From Ochrobactrum sp. Q0168 (GTDB taxonomy: Bacteria; Pseudomonadota; Alphaproteobacteria; Rhizobiales; Rhizobiaceae), in NCBI RefSeq assembly GCF_016427605.1, contig NZ_JAELXQ010000002.1, positions 682,001 through 746,000 on the forward strand: a stretch of 64,000 bases of DNA, written 5' to 3'. A program made the position numbers and the translations under genes. Within the stretch, counting starts at the first letter, position 1. Each line of letters starts with the position of its first letter. The notes beneath the pieces are model-generated. The model did no database searches. It was not told the DNA's origin and worked only from the letters and a program-made list of their open reading frames with translations. Below are positions 59,208-64,000 of this stretch, one piece after another.

Positions 59208-59264
59208 TAGAGCATTTCGAGCAGAAACAAAACAGCCGCCGATCAGGGAAGGAACGGCGGCTGT
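59208..59264 (-). terminator. Repeat remnant and terminator of the ABC transporter operon
   Basis: TAGAGCATTTC (59208-59218) is shared with the element at 40632. Beside it, ACAGCCGCC (59232-59240) and GGCGGCTGT (59256-59264) form a hairpin that is followed on the minus strand by TTTTGTTT, ending the ATPase transcript. Confidence 0.78.
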
Positions 59265-59285
59265 GAAAAGCGAATTGGTGGATTA

Positions 59286-60080
59286 TTATTCGATCAGCAG
59301 GGCGTCGTCATCAAGCGTCTGGCCGCGCACCTTGCGGAACATCTCGATTAGGTCTTCCACGCCGAGCGTCTTGCGCTTGTCGCCGGTCACGTCGAGCAGA
59401 ATCCTGCCGCCATGCAGCATGATCGTGCGGTCACCATAGTCGAGCGCCTGGCGCATGGAATGCGTGACCATCAGCGCCGTCAGCTTGTTTTCGGTGATGA
59501 GCGAACGGGTCAGTTCCATGACGAATTCCGCCATGCCCGGATCGAGCGCTGCGGTATGTTCGTCGAGAAGCAGAACTTCCGAACCGGCAAGCGTTGCCAT
59601 GATCAGGGAAAGCGCCTGACGCTGTCCGCCGGAGAGAAGCTCCATGCGGTCCTGCATACGGTTTTCAAGGCCGAGATTGAGGCTCGCCACGCGCTCGCGA
59701 AACCATTCGCGACGATTGGAATTCAGTGCATGGGTAAAGCCGCGCTTCTTGCCGCGCGACGCAGCAAGCGCGAGGTTTTCCTCTATGGTCAGCGTACCGC
59801 AGCTGCCAGCCAGCGGGTCCTGAAATACGCGCGCGACGAGACCGGCGCGTTCGGCGGTGGATTTGCGGGTCACGTCCTTGCCACTGATCACCACCTTGCC
59901 GCCGGTCGGGATGGCATCGCCCGCGAGCACGCCGAGAAGAGTGGATTTGCCAGCACCATTCGAGCCGATAACGGTGACGAAGGAACCGCGATCCATTGTC
60001 AGGTTGATCTTGTTGAGGACCTGCTTTTCCAGTGGGGTGCCGCGACCGAAGATGACATCGAGATTGGATACTTCGATCAT
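59286..60080 (-). CDS. ABC transporter ATP-binding protein (COG1101 type)
   Basis: 264 residues. Walker A VIGSNGAGKSTLL (about residues 38-50), ABC signature LLSGGQRQAL, Walker B VLLLDEHTAALDP and the H-loop MVTHSMRQAL. It is the last gene of the operon and overlaps the permease stop as ATGA. The set of three resembles uptake systems of the PF04392 solute-binding family (TrpXYZ-type in streptococci); the substrate is not known here. Confidence 0.92.
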   Translation of the reverse strand: MIEVSNLDVIFGRGTPLEKQVLNKINLTMDRGSFVTVIGSNGAGKSTLLGVLAGDAIPTGGKVVISGKDVTRKSTAERAGLVARVFQDPLAGSCGTLTIEENLALAASRGKKRGFTHALNSNRREWFRERVASLNLGLENRMQDRMELLSGGQRQALSLIMATLAGSEVLLLDEHTAALDPGMAEFVMELTRSLITENKLTALMVTHSMRQALDYGDRTIMLHGGRILLDVTGDKRKTLGVEDLIEMFRKVRGQTLDDDALLIE

Positions 60081-60961
60081 GCGGATGCTCCCCCGCGGCG
60101 CAGGCGCGGCAATATCAGGGCGAATGTAACGAGAAGCGCGGTGGCGATGTTGAGATCGGAAGCCTGCAGGCCGAATGTGTTGCCGTTGGACAGTGCGAGC
60201 TGGATGGCGATGCGGTAGATGACCGAGCCGAGCACACAGCCGATCAGGATCAGCAGCAGGTTGCGTGTGCGCAGGATGGTTTCACCGATGATGACCGCTG
60301 CAAGGCCAACAACGATGGTGCCAACGCCGGAGGTGACGTCAGCAAAACCGTTTGTCTGGGCGAAAAGCGACCCGCCAAGCGCGACGAGCGCGTTGGAGAG
60401 CGCCATGCCGATATAAATCTGGCGATCCGTCTGTACGCCCTGCGCGCGCGCCATTTTTGGATTGGCGCCGGTTGCACGCATGGCAAGGCCCATGTCGCTT
60501 TCCAGAAAGCGCCAGACAATGAAGACCGCGATGGCCACCAGCACGAAAAGGAAAGCCGGGCGGACGTAATATTCCGGTATGCCGTGGCCGAAGAAGGGGC
60601 TGAGCATTGTATCCTGATTGATGAGCGCGATATTCGGTCGACCCATCACGCGCAGGTTCACCGAGAACAGCGCGATCATCGTCAGAATGGAAGCGAGCAG
60701 ATTGAGAATCTTGAAGCGGACATTCAGCGTTGCGGTCACAAGACCGGCTATCGCACCGGCAACCATGGCGATTGCGGCGGCGAGCCATGGATTGAGGCCG
60801 GCGAGGATCAGAACGCCGGTTACAGCTGCACCGAGCGGGAATGAACCGTCCACCGTCAAGTCGGGAAAGTCGAGGACGCGAAACGCCAGATAGACGCCGA
60901 TGGCGACAAACGCGAAAACGAGGCCTAATTCGACCGCACCCCAGAAGGCGATCTGACTCAC
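60077..60961 (-). CDS. ABC transporter permease (COG4120 type)
   Basis: 294 residues with about 8 membrane segments, in the fold of the branched-chain/ribose-type permeases (FPDLTVDGSFPLGAAVTG, MRATGANPKMARAQGV, VGLAAVIIGET). A GTG start at 60961 is preferred: AAGGA lies about 8 nt upstream and the protein then begins SQIAFWGAVELG. The longer frame upstream has low similarity to family N termini. Confidence 0.88.
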   Translation of the reverse strand: MSQIAFWGAVELGLVFAFVAIGVYLAFRVLDFPDLTVDGSFPLGAAVTGVLILAGLNPWLAAAIAMVAGAIAGLVTATLNVRFKILNLLASILTMIALFSVNLRVMGRPNIALINQDTMLSPFFGHGIPEYYVRPAFLFVLVAIAVFIVWRFLESDMGLAMRATGANPKMARAQGVQTDRQIYIGMALSNALVALGGSLFAQTNGFADVTSGVGTIVVGLAAVIIGETILRTRNLLLILIGCVLGSVIYRIAIQLALSNGNTFGLQASDLNIATALLVTFALILPRLRRGGASA

Positions 60962-61382
60962 AACGACATTCCTTGTACTTTGCCGCAATCGACAAGGATG
61001 AAGCCGGTTTTCCGGCATAAGACCATCCGCAAGCCTGCGGACATCGAAGCTTTGTGCCTCCGATTGTCCAAAAGGCTTTCACCAATCGCGACCGGTTTTG
61101 GTTTGAGTGTATCCGGCGGGCGAGGCCCGTGACGGATCATTTCCCGGCTAGATCATTTGTTCCCGTTATTATTCCAGTCGGATTACAACTCTCGCAATCA
61201 TCAGCGCAAGCCCAAACCGCGCCAAAGTTCCGCAAATGCGGCTTTATGTGCGGCTTACGCAACATTCGTGCGGTATTGCTTCAGCTCGGGTATTGTTTGG
61301 AACGCCTCTGGTCTTGTACGAAAAGAAAAGGGGTCGAGAGTTTTCACTCTCGCCCCCTCATTTTGTGCGGGATGAATGAAGA
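60962..61382. other. Non-coding gap inside the ABC operon
   Basis: 421 nt with no supported gene. It contains small hairpins (for example CCGCA-AGCC-TGCGG near 61026-61040) and, next to the binding-protein gene, a terminator-like structure at 61330-61356. It may hold a second promoter for the permease and ATPase genes. Confidence 0.5.
61330..61356 (-). terminator. Terminator-like hairpin between binding protein and permease genes
   Basis: GGGG-t-CGAGAG and CTCTCG-CCCC arms with a one-base bulge; the minus strand then reads TTTTCTTTT. As the permease and ATPase genes follow on the same strand, partial termination probably raises the binding protein over the membrane parts. Confidence 0.72.
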
Positions 61383-62336
61383 TCAGTCGATCTTGCTGGT
61401 GGCGCGGTCGATTACAGCCTTGGGGAATTCCACACCCATCTTCTTGGCGGCGCCAAGATTGATGACGAGGTCTGTGCCCTTGGCGATTTCAACCGAAATG
61501 TCGCCCGGCTTTTCGCCCTTCAGGATGCGTGCAACAACAGCGCCGGTCTGCTTGCCCACGTCGTAATAGTTGAAGCCGAGAGCCGCCATAGCGCCGCGCT
61601 TGACGGAGTCCGTATCGGCGGTGAAGAGCGGCAGTTTGCTTTCCTCGGCAACGCCGACAGCGCTTTCAAGAGCCGAAACGATCGTGTTGTCGGTCGGCAC
61701 ATACATGGCATCGGCGCGGCCGACGAGAGCCTGTGCGGCGCCCTTGACTTCTGCCGACTTGGTGGCGGCGGATTCAACGATTTCAATGCCGTCAGCGGCT
61801 GCGGCTTCCTTCAGTGCAGCCAGAAGCGAGACCGAGTTGGTTTCGCCGGAATTGTAGAGATAGCCGAGCTTCTTGATGTTCGGCATCACTTCCTTGATGA
61901 GCTTGATATGCTCTGCTACCGGCGACATATCGGAAAGCCCGGTTACATTGCCGCCCGGCTTGTCCATGCTCTTGACGAGCTGCGCGCCGACCGGATCGGA
62001 TACGGCGGTGAACACGACCGGAATGTCGCGCGTGGAAGAAACCACAGCCTGGGCCGAAGGGGTGGAGATCGGAACGATCACATCCGGACCTTCACCGACG
62101 AACTGACGTGCGATCTGTGCGGCGGTTGCCGGGTTGCCCTGTGCGGACTGATAGACGAATTTGAGATTTTCGCCTTCCTTATAACCGGCTTCGGCCAGCG
62201 CATCCTTCACGCCGTCGCGAGCGGCGTCGAGCGCCGGATGTTCAACGATGGCGGTCACGGCGACGGTGACGTCTTTTGCCTGGGCCGAAGTGGCAATGGC
62301 CGTTGCGGCCAGCAATGCCAGAAGTACAGAACGCAT
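61383..62336 (-). CDS. ABC transporter substrate-binding protein (PF04392 type)
   Basis: 317 residues with a Sec signal peptide (VLLALLAATAIATSAQA). The periplasmic protein has the family pattern: QSAQGNPATAAQIARQFVGE, VFTAVSDPVGAQLVKS, and a C-terminal part with GFNYYDVGKQTGAVVARILKG. PF04392 proteins include tryptophan and other small-molecule binders; the ligand is not known here. GGGGAG lies 6 nt upstream of the ATG. First gene of the operon. Confidence 0.9.
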   Translation of the reverse strand: MRSVLLALLAATAIATSAQAKDVTVAVTAIVEHPALDAARDGVKDALAEAGYKEGENLKFVYQSAQGNPATAAQIARQFVGEGPDVIVPISTPSAQAVVSSTRDIPVVFTAVSDPVGAQLVKSMDKPGGNVTGLSDMSPVAEHIKLIKEVMPNIKKLGYLYNSGETNSVSLLAALKEAAAADGIEIVESAATKSAEVKGAAQALVGRADAMYVPTDNTIVSALESAVGVAEESKLPLFTADTDSVKRGAMAALGFNYYDVGKQTGAVVARILKGEKPGDISVEIAKGTDLVINLGAAKKMGVEFPKAVIDRATSKID

Positions 62337-62458
62337 GAAAATCTCCCCTATTGGTTTCTATGCTGTTGATTGCTTAATCAAGTTGATAGCCGAAATCAAT
62401 CAGCACGGGAACCGGACAAAGTTGCGTGGAGAATGTATAGCGACCGATGAAGCGAGGA

Positions 62459-63643
62459 TCAGGCCTGCTCCACCCCATGGGTTGCCAGAAGCGACTTCAT
62501 CCGTTTCACGGCAAGCTCTGGTTGGTCGAGCACATCGGCCTTGTCGGCCAGCTGGAAAATCTCGGCATAATGGACAATGCCGCGCGCCGACTGCATTCCC
62601 GCCGGCATGGTGAAATGCGTTTGATGGTCATTGAGCCAGGCCAGAAATACGACCCCGGCCTTGTAATACTGGGTCGGCGCTTCGAAAATCTTGCGCGAGA
62701 GTGGCACGGTCGGCTCAATGATGGCGCGAAACCGGACGCTGTCGCCTTTGGCAAGCGCCGCCAACGCGCTGGAGGCCTGCGGCGCCACGGCATCGAAAAT
62801 CCCGAGCAGGGCATGGCTGTGCTTGTGCCCGTCGCCTTCGATCAGCGGTGCAAAATTGAAATCATCGCCTGTGAAACAGAGCACGCCGTCCGGCAGGCGG
62901 TCGCGCAGGGCAAGCTCATAGCGCTCTTCCAGCAGCGAAATCTTGATGCCCTCCACCTTGTCGCGATTGGCTTCGATAATGCCGATGACCGTATCCAGCG
63001 CATCATCGAAATTCGAGGCTCCCCAGTAGCCTTTGAGCTGCGGGTCGAACATGTCGCCCAGCCAGTGAAGGACGACCTTCTCGCGGGCATTGGAGAGAAT
63101 GTGACTGTAAACCCTGGCATAATCTTCGGGTGAGCGGGCGATACGGGCAAGGGCGCGGCTTGCCATCAGGATGAAGCGCCCGCCGTGTTTCTCGATGAAA
63201 CCGGCCTGCGTTTCGTATGCCTTGATGATGTCATCGAGGCTCCCGGCGTCCGCCGGATCGAGATGATCGGTGCCAGCGCCACAGGCGAGATCGGCTCCCG
63301 GAACAAGTTTGCTTTCAGCCAGCGAGCGGCGGATCAGTTCCTGCGCGCCCGCCCAGTTGAGGCCCATGCCGCGCTGCGACGTGTCCATTGCCTCGGCGAT
63401 CTTGAAACCAAGGCTCCAGAGATGATGCCGAAACGCCATGGTCGCATCCCAGTCCAGTGCGGGATTGTCCCAGGGCGTCGTATCTTTTCGCGGGTCGGAA
63501 ACGACATGCGCTGCCGCATAGGCGATGCGATTGAACTGCGGGGGAGTGGACGGTCTTTCGGTTGGCGTTCCGACAAGCCGATAGGAATGCAGGGTGCCAT
63601 CGGCCTTGGGTAAGATCAGCACAGTGTCGAATGCAACGCTCAT
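62459..63643 (-). CDS. DUF993 family protein (dihydrodipicolinate synthase-like)
   Basis: 394 residues with TIM-barrel character, recognised as DUF993, a family often grouped with dihydrodipicolinate synthase-type aldolases. Visible segments are GLNWAGAQELIRRSL, CGAGTDHLD, FILMASRALARIA, VEGIKISLLEERYEL (a Lys in KIS could be the Schiff-base residue) and LCFTGDDFNF. The reaction is unknown; these genes sit with sugar-catabolic clusters in relatives. GGGAGG is upstream of the ATG. It is divergent from the LacI-type gene and shares its operator pattern. Confidence 0.85.
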   Translation of the reverse strand: MSVAFDTVLILPKADGTLHSYRLVGTPTERPSTPPQFNRIAYAAAHVVSDPRKDTTPWDNPALDWDATMAFRHHLWSLGFKIAEAMDTSQRGMGLNWAGAQELIRRSLAESKLVPGADLACGAGTDHLDPADAGSLDDIIKAYETQAGFIEKHGGRFILMASRALARIARSPEDYARVYSHILSNAREKVVLHWLGDMFDPQLKGYWGASNFDDALDTVIGIIEANRDKVEGIKISLLEERYELALRDRLPDGVLCFTGDDFNFAPLIEGDGHKHSHALLGIFDAVAPQASSALAALAKGDSVRFRAIIEPTVPLSRKIFEAPTQYYKAGVVFLAWLNDHQTHFTMPAGMQSARGIVHYAEIFQLADKADVLDQPELAVKRMKSLLATHGVEQA

Positions 63644-63668
63644 GATCGTCCTCCCACGAACTTCCGCC

Positions 63669-63697
63669 TTAATAATTTAGAACGTTCCAAATGGCAA
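63669..63697 (-). promoter_or_regulatory. Promoter of the DUF993 gene with operator in the spacer
   Basis: Minus strand: -35 TTGCCA (63692-63697), 17-nt spacer, -10 TATTAA (63669-63674). The spacer carries the palindrome-like TTTAGAACGTTCCAAA (63676-63691), with core GAACGTTC, a LacI-type operator. Confidence 0.72.
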
Positions 63698-63805
63698 GAA
63701 ACAACCCGATTTCTAACAGGATTAGAACATAGATTTGAGAAACCGGCAGAAAAGTGCTGCTAAAAAAGGCAAAATTCTGGCGATAGTGCGGCGAAATTTC
63801 TTCCA

Positions 63806-63835
63806 TTGACAATTTTGGAACGTTCCAATTATTTT
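63806..63835 (+). promoter_or_regulatory. Promoter of the LacI-type gene with operator in the spacer
   Basis: -35 TTGACA (63806-63811), 18-nt spacer, -10-like TATTTT (63830-63835). The spacer holds the perfect 14-bp palindrome TTGGAACGTTCCAA (63815-63828), the same core as the site near 63680. The gene is probably autoregulated. Confidence 0.72.
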
Positions 63836-63858
63836 GCTAGCGAAAGTCGGGGAAAGCC

Positions 63859-64000
63859 ATGAACAAGAGCAGCGTTACGGTCATCGATATTGCACGCGAG
63901 GCAGGCGTGTCGAAATCGACCGTGTCGCTCGTGCTGCGCGACAGTCCGCTGGTTCATGCCGAAACGCGGGTCAAGGTGCAGGCGGCGATCGAAAAGCTTG
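63859..64000 (+). CDS. LacI-family transcriptional regulator (partial, cut by the window end)
   Basis: The first 47 codons are present. They begin MNKSSVTVIDIAREAGVSKS and include the classic LacI helix-turn-helix (VIDIAREAGVSKSTVSLVLR) with the hinge region starting. GGGGAAAG is upstream of the ATG. The ligand-binding domain lies beyond the window. It probably senses the sugar or metabolite handled by the DUF993 enzyme and represses both divergent promoters via the GGAACGTTCC operators. Confidence 0.93.
   Translation, partial: MNKSSVTVIDIAREAGVSKSTVSLVLRDSPLVHAETRVKVQAAIEKL

Overview
The window looks like the replication-origin region of the main chromosome of an alphaproteobacterium of the order Hyphomicrobiales (Rhizobiales), most likely the Brucella/Ochrobactrum group. 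The grounds are GC-rich coding sequence, an oriC-like segment beside hemE, parS sites around mnmE-mnmG-rsmG-parA-parB, the chvI-chvG (bvrR-bvrS) operon fused to hprK and PTS genes, a DivL-type protein, and proteins close to remembered Brucella sequences but not identical to them. No rRNA, tRNA, CRISPR array, prophage or insertion sequence was seen.

Layout. 1-2.0 kb: a DUF2852 membrane protein, a YgjP-type metallopeptidase and a YdcF-type protein. 2.0-7.7 kb: trpF-trpB-orf-trpA, then accD-folC. 7.8-21.9 kb: a small secreted protein, then minus-strand genes read in the order ahcY, divL, tsaE/phosphotransferase fusion, murU-like, addB, addA, trxA. 22.1-26.2 kb (minus): chvI, chvG, hprK, EIIA, HPr. 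26.6-29.8 kb (plus): pckA, arfB, a hydrolase. 29.8-34.5 kb (minus): hisB, DUF2628, hisH, hisA, hisF, hisE, coaA. 34.8-38.5 kb (plus): hslV, UPF0314, hslU, DUF1402. 38.5-41.5 kb (minus): a Tim44-like protein, mltA, Smr, XRE. 41.7-42.8 kb: fxsA, secB. 42.9-46.5 kb (minus): ppsR, maf, aroE, coaE, dnaQ. 46.56-46.99 kb: candidate oriC. 47-58 kb (mostly plus): hemE, hemJ, rho, mnmE, mnmG, rsmG, parA, parB, with a minus-strand DUF255 gene. 58.2-63.6 kb (minus): holA, an ABC uptake system and a DUF993 enzyme. The window ends inside a divergent LacI-type regulator.

How it works together. The region holds replication and segregation functions (oriC, holA, dnaQ, parABS), cell-cycle control (DivL) and envelope or acid sensing linked to carbon and PTS signalling (ChvI/ChvG, HprK, EIIA, HPr, PckA). 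It also holds biosynthetic operons for tryptophan, histidine, fatty acids, folate, CoA, heme and the shikimate pathway. Genes flanking oriC run away from it on both sides, as expected for leading-strand coding.

The most interesting points are: a DivL histidine-kinase homologue with Tyr at the phospho-acceptor site; five GANTC sites in 39 bp at oriC; two perfect parS sites (one inside rsmG) and one near-perfect site; a nested palindrome after hslU; a duplicated palindromic repeat after pckA; a possible alternative hairpin covering the pckA ribosome-binding site; and matched operators in two divergent LacI-controlled promoters. I found no clearly novel defence system or mobile system; this is mostly core genome.
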